NCBI RefSeq assembly: GCF_001662075.1
Contig: NZ_LYPL01000001.1
Span: forward strand, 496,001 to 560,000
Length of the DNA: 64,000 nt
Origin: Rhizobium bangladeshense
GTDB taxonomy: Bacteria; Pseudomonadota; Alphaproteobacteria; Rhizobiales; Rhizobiaceae
Reading direction: 5' to 3'
Part shown: one piece after another, positions 54,734 through 62,990 of the stretch
Layout of the letters: each line of letters starts with the position of its first letter
Position numbering within the stretch: the stretch's first letter is position 1
The notes under the pieces: generated by a model
Seen by the model: the letters and a program-made list of their open reading frames with translations, nothing else
What the model was told of the DNA's origin: nothing
Database searches by the model: none
Translations under genes and position numbers: made by a program

Positions 54734-55585
54734 TCACGGCAGCGCATCTGCCCCGCTATGCTCAACTTCTGCCCCGATCCGCTCAAAACGCTCAGTTCCG
54801 CCGCGCACATGGCGCGGATTGACGCCGAACCGCTCTTTGAACCGCGCCGAAAATTGCGACGGCGAATCGTAACCGACTTCGAGCGCCACCTGTGCCATCG
54901 GCAGGGTTGTGGTTTGAATGAGCGCGAGGGCGCGATTCATCCTTGTATCGCTCAATATCTCGCTGAAACTTGTCTTTTCGGCGGCGAGCTTACGCCGGAG
55001 CGTCGCTTCGCTCATGTTGAAGGCGCCCGCCGCGTGCCCCAGCGTCCAATCAAAGGCCGTATCACTTTCAATCATCTGCCTCAGCCGGTCCTCGAGCCGA
55101 GGACTTTCGCATCGGCCGAGCACCGCGCCGCAGAGCGCAAACCAGGTGACCAGCTCCATCAAACGCGCCTTGGCAATGGCGCCGGGAAGCCTCGTCAGAT
55201 TGCCGGGCTGACAGCAATAGGCAAACAATGCCGCCGCTTCCTCCGGCAGGTTCGAGGCACTTGCCGGGAGCGGCCGCAAGGGCACGGCGATCGACCCCAT
55301 GGCGATATAGGCATCCTCGAACAGCTGTCTTGGAACAGGAAGCGCCAACGTCTGATACTTCTGCGGCGCCTTTGGAATGTTCTCCATCGTCAACGGCCGA
55401 TAGTCCGGCAGCAGCGCATAATCGCCCGCCTCAAGGCGCAAGGCCTTGTCATCCGCCATGACGATCTTCGTTCCCGACTGCACCTGGATCAACAGGGGGC
55501 TCGTATTGACGAGACGGAAAAAGCAGGCCCGCCCACCTTGGCGGATCAGGGCCCTGGTTGGAATGCGAAAGACGTCGTCCAGCAT
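54734..55585 (-). CDS. AraC family transcriptional regulator
   Basis: The start at 55585 (MLDDVFRIPTRALIRQGG) gives 283 residues; a longer start would add an unlike tract. The N-terminal part is a cupin-like AraC_N sensor (FFRLVNTSPLLIQVQSG, LLPDYRP). The two helix-turn-helix motifs lie in residues ~190-275: FNMSEATLRRKLAAEKTSFS and MAQVALEVGYDSPSQFSARF. This is the AraC_N group linked to choline/fatty-acid or stress control. It may regulate the PEBP gene that follows, but that is only inferred from order. Confidence 0.88.
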   Translation of the reverse strand: MLDDVFRIPTRALIRQGGRACFFRLVNTSPLLIQVQSGTKIVMADDKALRLEAGDYALLPDYRPLTMENIPKAPQKYQTLALPVPRQLFEDAYIAMGSIAVPLRPLPASASNLPEEAAALFAYCCQPGNLTRLPGAIAKARLMELVTWFALCGAVLGRCESPRLEDRLRQMIESDTAFDWTLGHAAGAFNMSEATLRRKLAAEKTSFSEILSDTRMNRALALIQTTTLPMAQVALEVGYDSPSQFSARFKERFGVNPRHVRGGTERFERIGAEVEHSGADALP

Positions 55586-55767
55586 GGCTTCTCCGGCAAC
55601 AGGCTGCCCCTCGCCCCTGATCCTTGGCGATGGGAAATAACAAAACCGCGTTACAGGAGCAACCTTGTGCGGGAGCGTATGCCGGCAGGAACCGCCACAT
55701 CCCCGGCCGCAAAGACTGACTTTAGTTCGCTTGGATCGACCGCAAATTCGGCAAGGGCTCGACATAT

Positions 55768-56664
55768 CTAACGCCAGGCAGACCTCTTGATATGCTCAAC
55801 CAGCGCCCGCAGCTTCAGCGGTTGCCGCTCGCGCCTGGGATAATAGAGATAAAAGCCGGGAAAGGGCGGGCAGAAATCTTCCAGCAGCGGCACGAGCTCG
55901 CCGCGATCGAAATAGGGCTGGAAGGTTTCGACCATGCCGAAAGTGATCCCTGCCCCGGCACAGGCCAGGCGGATCATCATTCCCATATCGTTCGTTGTGA
56001 CGGCAGGGTCGACGGCGACGTCGAAATCGCGATTGTTTTCGGTGAACTCCCAGCGGTAGGGCGCCGTATCGGGTCTAGGCCGCCAGCCGATGCAGGCATG
56101 GCTTTGCAAGTCACGGGGATGGCGCGGACGGCTGTGCCGCTTGATGTAGGCAGGAGAAGCCGCCGGGCATTGGCGCTGCTCTTGGGAGACGGGTATCGCG
56201 ATCATGTCCTGCTCGATCACCTCGCCGAGCCGGACACCGGCGTCAAAACCAGCCTCAACGATATCGAATTCTTCATCGGTAATGGTGATATCGAGTTTGA
56301 TTTCGGGACAGGCTTCGATGAAGCCGGCGAGCAACGTGCCGGATAGGAAGCTTTCGGCGATCGAGGACACCGTGATTCTCAGCAGGCCGCTCGGGCGCGC
56401 CTGCATGTCCCGCACCGTCTGCATCGCATCCGTGACCTGCCGGACCGATGGACGGACCGCCGCGAAGAACACTTCGCCTGCTTCGGTCAGGCTGACGCTG
56501 CGCGTTGTGCGCTGGACGAGCGCGACGCCAAGACGATCCTCCAGACGTTGCAGGGACTGACTGACGGCGGAGCGGGTGACGCCGAGACGCTCGCCCGCAC
56601 GGCGAAAGCTCCGCGCCTCCGCCACGGCGAGAAAGACTGAGATGCCTTCTAGATGGTCGACCAT
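55768..56664 (-). CDS. LysR family transcriptional regulator
   Basis: The 298-residue protein has the winged helix (FLAVAEARSFRRAGERLGVT, RSAVSQSLQRLEDRLGVALV) and a ligand domain with PLLEDFCPPFPGFYLYYPRR near the end, the pattern of DhbR/YafC-like regulators. It has no clear ribosome site, and its start codon touches a perfect 9-bp palindrome. It lies divergent from the Atu4866-like gene and two SDR genes further on, which are candidate targets. Confidence 0.88.
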   Translation of the reverse strand: MVDHLEGISVFLAVAEARSFRRAGERLGVTRSAVSQSLQRLEDRLGVALVQRTTRSVSLTEAGEVFFAAVRPSVRQVTDAMQTVRDMQARPSGLLRITVSSIAESFLSGTLLAGFIEACPEIKLDITITDEEFDIVEAGFDAGVRLGEVIEQDMIAIPVSQEQRQCPAASPAYIKRHSRPRHPRDLQSHACIGWRPRPDTAPYRWEFTENNRDFDVAVDPAVTTNDMGMMIRLACAGAGITFGMVETFQPYFDRGELVPLLEDFCPPFPGFYLYYPRRERQPLKLRALVEHIKRSAWR

Positions 56665-56684
56665 TGGTTAGGAAACCTAACCAA
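56664..56684. promoter_or_regulatory. Perfect 9-bp inverted repeat at the LysR start codon
   Basis: TTGGTTAGG (56664-56672) and CCTAACCAA (56676-56684) are exact reverse complements separated by AAA. The left arm shares one base with the lysR start. LysR dyads usually lie further upstream, so this may be an autorepression site or the site of another repressor. Confidence 0.6.
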
Positions 56685-56783
56685 GCCATCGCGGATTGGC
56701 AACTTAATCACTTCACTTCATGCGCCTATCTTTTCTGTCGAGGCCCGCCAAAAGCAGCGGTCCTGACCTCGAAAGGAAGAAGG

Positions 56784-57158
56784 ATGCAAAACACTTCCAT
56801 GAAATCCGTTCTGCATTTTTGCGCCGCCGCCGCCTTAGCCGGTACGGCGGTCAGCCCGGCGACCGCGGATAGCGTCGGCGGCCACCAATCCATGCGTCAA
56901 CAAGCAAGCGAGAACACGATGCAGCAAAATCCCTATGTCGGCATGTGGGTGACCGACGACGGCCGGGTCCGCCACCAGCTTCTGCCCAACGGTCGCTACG
57001 ACGAGGCGCGAGGAAACCGGGAGAGCGCCTATCGAGGCCGTTACGAAGTGGTCGGGAGCCACATCGAATACTGGGACGATACCGGCTTCACGGCCGATGG
57101 CGATTTCATTGACGGCAACACTCTCCATCACGGCGGCATGGTGCTTCGCCGCAAATGA
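56784..57158 (+). CDS. Exported Atu4866-family protein
   Basis: The 124-residue protein has a signal peptide (residues 1-27, ending SPATA) and a C-terminal domain of the Atu4866 type: PYVGMWVTDDGRVRHQLLPN, GRYDEARGNRESAYRGRYEV, HIEYWDDTGFTADGDF and LHHGGMVL. The domain forms a small beta-barrel of unknown function that is known in Agrobacterium. A good ribosome site (AAGGAAGAAGG) precedes it. Two SDR genes follow within 50 bases, so the three may be co-regulated by the divergent LysR. Confidence 0.87.
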   Translation: MQNTSMKSVLHFCAAAALAGTAVSPATADSVGGHQSMRQQASENTMQQNPYVGMWVTDDGRVRHQLLPNGRYDEARGNRESAYRGRYEVVGSHIEYWDDTGFTADGDFIDGNTLHHGGMVLRRK

Positions 57159-57204
57159 CAAGCTCGCTCAATAAGGCTCTATCCGGCCGGAAAGGATGAG
57201 GATC

Positions 57205-58047
57205 ATGTCTTCCACCACACCCATCTGGTTCATAACAGGCGCATCGTCCGGCCTCGGCCGGGCGCTCGCCGAGGCGGTTCTCGCCCGTGGCTGGCGCGCC
57301 ACGATGACGGCGCGCAGACCCGAGACCCTCCGGGATCTCGCGACGGAACACGGCGACCGCGCCCTTGCTCTCGCCCTCGATGTGACGGATAGCCGCTCAG
57401 TCGCCCGCGCGGTTCACGACGCCGAGGCGCATTTCGGAGCGATCGACGTCGCCGTCAACAATGCCGGCTACGGTTACCTCTCAGCGATCGAAGAGGGCGA
57501 GGATGCAGAGATACGCGCCCAGTTCGAGACCAATGTCTTCGGCCTGATCGCCGTCACCAAGCATGTCCTGCCGGGCATGCGCGCGCGCCGGCGGGGGCAT
57601 GTCTTCAACGTCTCGTCGCTCGGCGGACTCGTCGCCTTCGCCGCGACCGGCTACTACCACGCCACGAAGTTCGCGGTCGAAGCCCTGTCGGAATCCCTTT
57701 CCCACGAGGTCAAGCAGCTCGGCATCAGGGTGACGATCCTCGAACCCGGTGCCTTCCGCACGGATTGGGCCGGCCGGTCGATGATCGAATCCAGGACTGT
57801 TATCGACGATTATGCCGAAACCTCAGGCAAGCGGCGCCAGGCCACCCGTTCGATCTCCGGCAAACAGCCGGGCGATTCGGCGCGTGCCGCCGCTGCCATC
57901 ATATCGGCATTCGAGGCGAAGGAGCCGCCATTGCGCCTGCTGCTCGGCGCGCCCGCCCTGAAGATCGCCCGCGAAAGGCTTGATGCGCTGCGGGCAAATT
58001 TCGACGCCTGGGCGCAGACAACGCTCAGCACCGATTTCCCCGACTGA
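57205..58047 (+). CDS. Short-chain dehydrogenase/reductase
   Basis: The start at 57205 has GAGG at a workable distance; ATG 57196 is also in frame. About 280 residues. The Rossmann loop is TGASSGLGRALAEAVL, NNAGYGYL is conserved, and the catalytic Tyr-Lys is YYHATKFAVEAL. The C-terminal extension to SISGKQPGDSARAAAAIISA is typical of the long SDR group that includes YbbO-like reductases. The substrate is unknown. It is 46 bases after the Atu4866-like gene and 42 before a second SDR gene. Confidence 0.88.
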   Translation: MSSTTPIWFITGASSGLGRALAEAVLARGWRATMTARRPETLRDLATEHGDRALALALDVTDSRSVARAVHDAEAHFGAIDVAVNNAGYGYLSAIEEGEDAEIRAQFETNVFGLIAVTKHVLPGMRARRRGHVFNVSSLGGLVAFAATGYYHATKFAVEALSESLSHEVKQLGIRVTILEPGAFRTDWAGRSMIESRTVIDDYAETSGKRRQATRSISGKQPGDSARAAAAIISAFEAKEPPLRLLLGAPALKIARERLDALRANFDAWAQTTLSTDFPD

Positions 58048-58089
58048 GCCGCGCCCGAGAAAACACTCGATAGACAAATGGAGCTTGAA

Positions 58090-58824
58090 ATGTCGAACAT
58101 CGAAGGAAAAGTCATTGCCATCACCGGCGCCAGCAGCGGCATCGGCGAGGCTGCTGCAAAGGTGCTGGCTGCGGCCGGCGCCCACATCGTGATCGGCGCC
58201 CGCCGCACTGAGCGCCTGGAGAGGCTCGCCGGCGACATCGAAGCCAGGGGCGGAACGGTACGGCTGCGAAAGCTTGACGTCACCGACCGCTCCGAGGTCG
58301 AGGCCTTTGCAGGCTTTGCCAGATCGGAGTTCGGCCGGCTTGATGTCATCATCAACAATGCCGGCCTGATGCCGCTCTCGCCGCTCGAGGCCCTGAAGGT
58401 CGATGAATGGGACCGGATGATCGACGTCAACATCAAGGGCGTGCTCTACGGCATCGCCGCAGCCCTGCCGATCATGAAGGCGCAGGGATCCGGGCAGATC
58501 ATCAACCTGTCTTCGATCGGCGGTCACAGCGTCTCGCCAACGGCCGCCGTCTATTGCGCGACGAAATTCGCAGTCCGTGCAATTTCGGACGGGCTGCGGC
58601 AAGAGACGGATCGCATCCGCGTGACCGTCATCTCTCCCGGCACGACGACCTCGGAACTGGCCGACACGATCACCGACCCGACCGCGCGCGACGCCATGAA
58701 AGCCTTCAGGGCGATCACGATCAGCCCCGATTCTATCGCCAATTCGATCCTCTATGCCGTCAGCCAGCCTGACGATGTCGATGTCAGCGAGATCATCATC
58801 CGGCCGACGGCCAGCCCGCATTGA
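58090..58824 (+). CDS. Short-chain dehydrogenase/reductase, YdfG-like
   Basis: GGAG precedes ATG 58090, and the in-frame ATG at 58078 is an alternative. The 244-residue protein has TGASSGIGEAAAKVLAAAGA, NNAGLMPLSPLEAL, and the catalytic YCATKFAVRAI, plus SPGTTTSELADTI. It resembles the YdfG/serine 3-dehydrogenase-like group of NADP-dependent reductases. Gene order suggests it works with the SDR before it on related carbonyl compounds (inference). Confidence 0.87.
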   Translation: MSNIEGKVIAITGASSGIGEAAAKVLAAAGAHIVIGARRTERLERLAGDIEARGGTVRLRKLDVTDRSEVEAFAGFARSEFGRLDVIINNAGLMPLSPLEALKVDEWDRMIDVNIKGVLYGIAAALPIMKAQGSGQIINLSSIGGHSVSPTAAVYCATKFAVRAISDGLRQETDRIRVTVISPGTTTSELADTITDPTARDAMKAFRAITISPDSIANSILYAVSQPDDVDVSEIIIRPTASPH

Positions 58825-58854
58825 GCAGCCATCCAATTGAAATTGCCCCGCCGC

Positions 58855-59418
58855 CTAAAACCCCAGCGACTGCTGGGCGGGCGGCGGCGGGGCGAGGTTG
58901 ACGCCTTCGAGCTCCAGCATGCGGGTCTTCGAGGTCGAACCGCCAGGAGCGGAGAAGCCGCCGATCTTGCCGCCGGCCGCCAACACCCGGTGACAGGGAA
59001 TGATCAGCGCGACGGGGTTCTTCGCCATCGCCTGGCCGACGTCGCGGGCAGCTTCCGGCCCGGCGCCCAGCTCTTTCGCCAGCGCGCCATAGGTGGTCGT
59101 GCGGCCCCACCCGATGCGCCTTGCCGCCGCATAAATCTCCCTGAAAAAAGCATCCTGGCCGGCAAGATCGAGTTCGACGCCAGAAAAATCCGTCTCCTCA
59201 CCCTGGAAGTAGCGCTTCACTGCCGCCACGGTCTCGAGCACTTCAGGCGTCGGCGCACCGGGCAAGCCATCGGGCAGACGGCGCAGCAACAGCCGCTCGG
59301 TTGCCTCCGCAGTTTTCGTCGGCAGCTGGAAACGGACGATGCCGGCGTCGCTCCAGGCAATGCCGCAGAAACCACCCGCGGTTTCGAAGATGAGATAGTG
59401 GTGTATCGTCTGGGCCAT
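58855..59418 (-). CDS. ogt: Methylated-DNA-protein-cysteine methyltransferase
   Basis: The protein takes the methyl group from O6-methylguanine in DNA onto its own Cys. ATG 59418 gives 187 residues; the first ~75 are the N-domain, and the catalytic PCHRV motif lies near residue 143 in NPVALIIPCHRVLAAGGKIG. The helix-turn-helix that enters the minor groove precedes it: GWGRTTTYGALAKELGAG. It is convergent with the SDR gene. Ogt without an Ada regulatory domain is expected to be constitutive. Confidence 0.93.
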   Translation of the reverse strand: MAQTIHHYLIFETAGGFCGIAWSDAGIVRFQLPTKTAEATERLLLRRLPDGLPGAPTPEVLETVAAVKRYFQGEETDFSGVELDLAGQDAFFREIYAAARRIGWGRTTTYGALAKELGAGPEAARDVGQAMAKNPVALIIPCHRVLAAGGKIGGFSAPGGSTSKTRMLELEGVNLAPPPPAQQSLGF

Positions 59419-59604
59419 GACACAGCCTCCGCGTTTTCGATCACCAGCAAAATCGTACGGGACGGCCGCTGTTTCAACCCGATTCTTGCGCATTTCGTTC
59501 TTTTTTTGTTCCTTCCATTTCCATGGCTATATCAGCATGATGCTAGAGCGAGAGCGAGAGCGACCGTCTCTAATAGTATTTTGGGATCAAAATAATTTCT
59601 TGCT

Positions 59605-59630
59605 AAAAAAGCCCGCTCATTTGGCGGGCT
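59605..59630 (-). terminator. Rho-independent terminator (minus strand)
   Basis: On the minus strand GCGGGCT...AGCCCGC (59624-59630 with 59610-59616) forms a 7-bp stem with a 7-base loop, followed by six T residues. It stands nine bases beyond the TGA at 59639, the second stop of the upstream frame, and therefore marks the true 3' end of that gene. Confidence 0.85.
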
Positions 59631-59638
59631 CTTTGGTT

Positions 59639-60526
59639 TCAGGGTTTGGTCTTTCCGCGGCAACGATCTTGCCTAATCCGTTCAAGGTGCTTTTCGTCGT
59701 CGTTCGCTTTGAGTTTGCGAGCGGCTTCTTCGAATTTCTGCCGTTGAGACTTCTCCGAAGCCTTCTTTCTTCACTGGTTGTCGTTCGACTGATCTTCATC
59801 GTCATTATCGAAAGGACCATCGTCGTGATCTTCCATTGCCTCAAACGCCGCCTTTTGAGCCTTGAGCACCTTCATCAGGCGATCAATGTCGCGAACACTC
59901 TTGATAGCAATCGTGCCAGTCAATATCGTCCCATCAAAGCCAATCGTGAATGGCTTGCCGCTTGGCGGCATTATGGGCGCCGGCTGAGTAACCTCCATGA
60001 TTGGTGTGTTTGGCATGGTGCTCTTCGCCTCCTTATGCTCATGATCCGATGACGAATCATGCACAATTTCGCGAGGCGTTACAATTTCTGATGTTTCGCG
60101 ATAATATTGGATAACGTCGGAAACGACCCCTTGAGCGAAGCCCTCTCTTACAAGATAAGAGCGAAGACTTTCATCGCTTGGAGGGCGATCTGGCCATTTA
60201 TCCCTCAGTTTGGCAAAGAGAGCCGGCCGGAATGCCGCCTCAGTTAGAGCATCTTGCTTTTCTGCGAGATCATGAGGGAAAAGGATCTTAAGTGACAAAT
60301 CGCTTACCCTCGCTTCTCCATCACCAACCGCCTCCAACAACCCATACTTCGCCAAAGCAGATAGCGCTGTAGCGGAAGCGCCGTTTAATCCACCAAATCC
60401 TATATGCTTTGCAATTGCTTCACGAGATGCCGGGTTGCGACCTTCCGCGCCGTGGATGACCTTTATACGGTCAATCGCAGTCGGCAAGCTGAACGCGGGA
60501 TAATTGGGGCTACGTTGGCGGGCCAT
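59639..60526 (-). pseudogene. Accessory gene interrupted in frame by TGA (251 + 43 codons)
   Basis: Starting at 60526 (MARQRSPNYPAFSLPTAIDR) the frame reads 251 codons to TGA at 59771-59773 and then stays open for 43 codons of good coding character (KASEKSQRQKFEEAARKLKA, NDDEKHLERIRQDR) to TGA at 59639, nine bases before an intrinsic terminator. The 5' part has a winged-helix look (ALSALAKYGLLEAVGDGEAR) and a DUF-like C-region (IVGFDGTILTGTIAIKSVRD-like). GC is lower than in neighbours. A Trp codon mutated to TGA, or a second same-frame gene lacking a start, explains it. Function unknown. Confidence 0.6.
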
Positions 60527-60718
60527 GGGAATCTCCTTTTGCCCCCATTTAACGTATTACGCGGATAATATCAACTTTTATCTAAATTTCGTTTGAGCAG
60601 GTATTGCAAACGCCTTTAACGCCTGTATCTTCAGTTCACAAAGAATCGAGGAAAGCCTATGCCAAGACATATTTAGCCCCTCGCGCTCCGGCCATTGGCG
60701 CCCAGAGGGGAGACCAAT

Positions 60719-60757
60719 AAAAAGCCGCCCGACCTGTTTGCACCAGGAAGGACGGCT
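60719..60757 (-). terminator. Imperfect Rho-independent terminator (minus strand)
   Basis: AGCCG/CGGCT and CCTG/CAGG arms (60723-60757) pair with one mismatch and a small bulge. On the minus strand the stem is followed by TTTTTATT. It would end a minus-strand transcript coming from about 60850 and above. Confidence 0.65.
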
Positions 60758-60840
60758 CAGATGACCAAGTAATCGGGAGAGGCGGTAGACGCCCAGCGAT
60801 CATTTGACCACTCCATTTCAAAGATTCGCACGTCTGCCAT
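60757..60840 (-). CDS. Tiny ORF (27 codons) ending at a terminator
   Basis: The frame reads MADVRIFEMEWSNDRWASTA then SPDYLVI, with GAAAGAAG five bases before the ATG. The TGA lies at the base of the terminator stem. The coding content is not obviously random and the position is typical of leader or micro-proteins. No homolog is recognised. It could equally be the end of an RNA gene. Confidence 0.3.
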   Translation of the reverse strand: MADVRIFEMEWSNDRWASTASPDYLVI

Positions 60841-60879
60841 CTTCTTTCAAGGCCCGTCGCTTTGCGAAAGGAGAACGAT

Positions 60880-60957
60880 ATGGTTTGGGTTAATCCTTAC
60901 AGCCGTATCCGCTTCGGCAAGCTCGAATTTGTCTGCGGACACTTTCGTAGTCGTTAA
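60880..60957 (+). CDS. Tiny ORF (25 codons) with strong ribosome site
   Basis: The frame reads MVWVNPYSRIRFGKLEFVCG then HFRSR, a basic, aromatic peptide. AAAGGAGAACGAT lies directly upstream. A hairpin AAGCGGC-TCAG-GCCGCTT (60966-60983) stands nine bases after the TAA. This arrangement of ribosome site, short frame and hairpin repeats that of the 7.1-kb ORF. It is a candidate micro-protein of the accessory patch, function unknown. Confidence 0.45.
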   Translation: MVWVNPYSRIRFGKLEFVCGHFRSR

Positions 60958-61480
60958 TCGGGCTTAAGCGGCTCAGGCCGCTTGCCTCTGTCGTCAACGC
61001 CTTGCCGGGAGATTATTTGTCTTCCGGCTTTTCCTTTGGATATTTCCGCTTCCACAGCCGGAAATTAATTGAACCAGTTTGCGGTATTGGCGGCATTTAG
61101 ATTGCAGCAGGTTTGCGATATGTGAGCCGCTTGCCGTTGACACCCATCAAAGCATTAAGAGCCCGAGCACCGTCCACCTGGCCGGCGTATTTTCGATCGC
61201 GTTTTTGGAACGGCGAGGCGGATCATCACGCAGTAAAAGACCAGGAACCGAATTTCCTTCGATTTCGGCCATGCCAGAATCGGCGCCGCAGCCACATATG
61301 ACGCTGCTCTATGCCGCAAAAACGGCGTCGCCAACATTCTCGGAAGACCGGAATACCAAATCATCGATCGCTGGCCGCTTCTCGGCTGAGGGTACCGTGG
61401 CCGGTGAGGCTTGCACTTGCCGGATATCCGCGCATAAAGCTGGACGAACCGTTGGGTCGGCAAACGCGGAGCACGACAGC

Positions 61481-62539
61481 ATGGACGTTTCAGAGATCAT
61501 CATCCCGGGCGATACCCCGGGGACCGAATGGCGGCTGCCAGTGCTGCGCTTCAAGGGTCGCGATCCGAGGGCGCCGAAGATCTATATCCAGGCGGCACTG
61601 CATGCCGGCGAACTGCCGGGAACGGCGCTCCTGCATTTCCTCTGCGAGCGGTTGCGGCGGGCGGAAGACCAGGATGGAATCCTGGGCGGCATCACAATCG
61701 TGCCGCAGGCCAATCCGATCGGTGCAGCGCAGTCGCATTTTGGTGACCTGCAGGGCCGTTTCGACCTTGGCTCCCGCACCAATTTCAACCGGGATTTCCC
61801 GCTGATCTCCATTGCCGATCGAGCGACGCTGATCGAAGAGCTCGACGATTACACGGCTACCGACAGGTTGAAGCGGCAACTTCTGCATATGGCGCTCGGC
61901 GCCGAGCTCGTCCTCGACCTGCATTGTGACGACGAATCGCTGCAATATGCCTATATCGACGAGGCTTTCTGGCCGGAGGCGGCCGATCTCGCCGCCGCGC
62001 TCGACATGGAAGCCGTGCTGCTTTCGGATGGCGAAAGCTCCGCCTTCGAGGAGGCTGTCGGCTTTGCATGGAAATATGAAATCCCCGGCGAACGACGGTC
62101 CATGCTGCCGGGCAAGCTTTCGGTCACGGTCGAGCTGCGCGGCAAGCGCGACGTCGATCCGGCGCTGGCGAAGCGGGATGCGGACGGGCTCTGGCGTTTC
62201 CTCACGGCACGCGGGATCGTCAGCGACGAACCGGTGGCGCCGGCGTTTGCCGGCCCCGCCGTGCCACTCGACAATGTCGAGATCATCCGGGCTCCCGAAG
62301 GCGGCGCCGTGCTCTTCCATCGCGCGATCGGCGAGAGGGTTGTGGAGGGCGAACGTCTGGCGACGATCATCACCCGGCCGGGGCAGGTTGATGGCAGCAT
62401 CGATTTGCAGGCGCCGCAGGACGGGCTGATTCTGACCCGAACGTCGGACCGGCTGGTGCGGCGGCGCGGCGATCTGATGAAGATCGTCTGCGCCGAGCCC
62501 AGCAAGACGTCGCGCGAGGCCGGCACGCTGGAGAGCTGA
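61481..62539 (+). CDS. Succinylglutamate desuccinylase/aspartoacylase family protein
   Basis: The true start is ATG 61481 (MDVSEIIIPGDTPGTEWRLP); the longer frame upstream is not conserved coding. The 352-residue zinc hydrolase shows the metal site HAGELPG (His-x-x-Glu, about residue 40) and LVLDLHCDD with the second His at about 148, then EAVGFAWKYEIPGERRSMLP and a C-terminal barrel-sandwich part. The family cleaves N-acyl amino acids or related amides; the substrate is unknown here. Glu in VTVELRGKRD may be catalytic. Confidence 0.87.
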   Translation: MDVSEIIIPGDTPGTEWRLPVLRFKGRDPRAPKIYIQAALHAGELPGTALLHFLCERLRRAEDQDGILGGITIVPQANPIGAAQSHFGDLQGRFDLGSRTNFNRDFPLISIADRATLIEELDDYTATDRLKRQLLHMALGAELVLDLHCDDESLQYAYIDEAFWPEAADLAAALDMEAVLLSDGESSAFEEAVGFAWKYEIPGERRSMLPGKLSVTVELRGKRDVDPALAKRDADGLWRFLTARGIVSDEPVAPAFAGPAVPLDNVEIIRAPEGGAVLFHRAIGERVVEGERLATIITRPGQVDGSIDLQAPQDGLILTRTSDRLVRRRGDLMKIVCAEPSKTSREAGTLES

Positions 62540-62629
62540 GGAGGCGCTGCCGGGGATAAAGCTCACATGGCGTTTGCGCCTGCCTTCGCGCATGCTATCC
62601 CGCTGCCATCACAGGGAGATCGATCGGGC

Positions 62630-62980
62630 ATGGCCGTTACCATCTATGGCATCAAGAATTGCGACACAATGAAGAAGGCACGCAGCTGGCTGGAAGACCA
62701 CGACGTCGCCTTTGAATTTCACGATTATAAGGCGCTCGGCATCGACCGCGCCCATCTCGAAGCCTGGATCGACCAGGCCGGCCTCGACACGGTGCTCAAC
62801 CGCGCCGGCACGACATTCCGCAAACTGCCCGATGCCGAGCGTGAGAACCTGACCCGGGAGAAAGCCATCGCGCTGATGCTCGACCAGCCGTCGATGATCA
62901 AGCGGCCGGTGCTGGAGGCGAAGGACAAGCTGGTAATCGGCTTCAAGCCGGAAATTTACACCAGCACATTTGGCGGCTGA
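62630..62980 (+). CDS. ArsC/Spx family protein (YffB-like)
   Basis: This is a 116-residue thioredoxin-fold protein starting MAVTIYGIKNCDTMKKARSW. The single Cys in KNCDTMKKA (about residue 11) and the C-terminal SMIKRPVLEAKDKLVIGFKP, with the conserved Arg-Pro, are of the YffB type. YffB may reduce mixed disulfides with glutathione; it is not a true arsenate reductase. It follows the desuccinylase-like gene by 90 bases and precedes the YbaK-like gene by 10. Confidence 0.88.
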   Translation: MAVTIYGIKNCDTMKKARSWLEDHDVAFEFHDYKALGIDRAHLEAWIDQAGLDTVLNRAGTTFRKLPDAERENLTREKAIALMLDQPSMIKRPVLEAKDKLVIGFKPEIYTSTFGG

Positions 62981-62990
62981 CAGGCCCCTT

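Larger units (their letters stand above)
60527..61480. other. Accessory intergenic patch with tiny ORFs and possible gene relic
   Basis: This 954-bp stretch lacks a standard gene. It holds the two tiny ORFs and terminators listed separately, a stem CCCCTC (60677-60682) with GAGGGG (60705-60710), and the promoter of the interrupted gene near 60527-60600. From about 61230 to 61390 one plus-strand frame reads like decayed coding DNA (ARIGAAATYDAALCRKNGVA, then NILGRPEYQIIDRWPLLG) with flanking stops. That suggests a broken gene, not identified. Confidence 0.4.

Noticed and set aside
59617..59844. 75-codon minus-strand frame overlapping the interrupted gene
   Set aside because: It ends inside the terminator stem and is in a different frame from the protein-like tail that ends at 59639.
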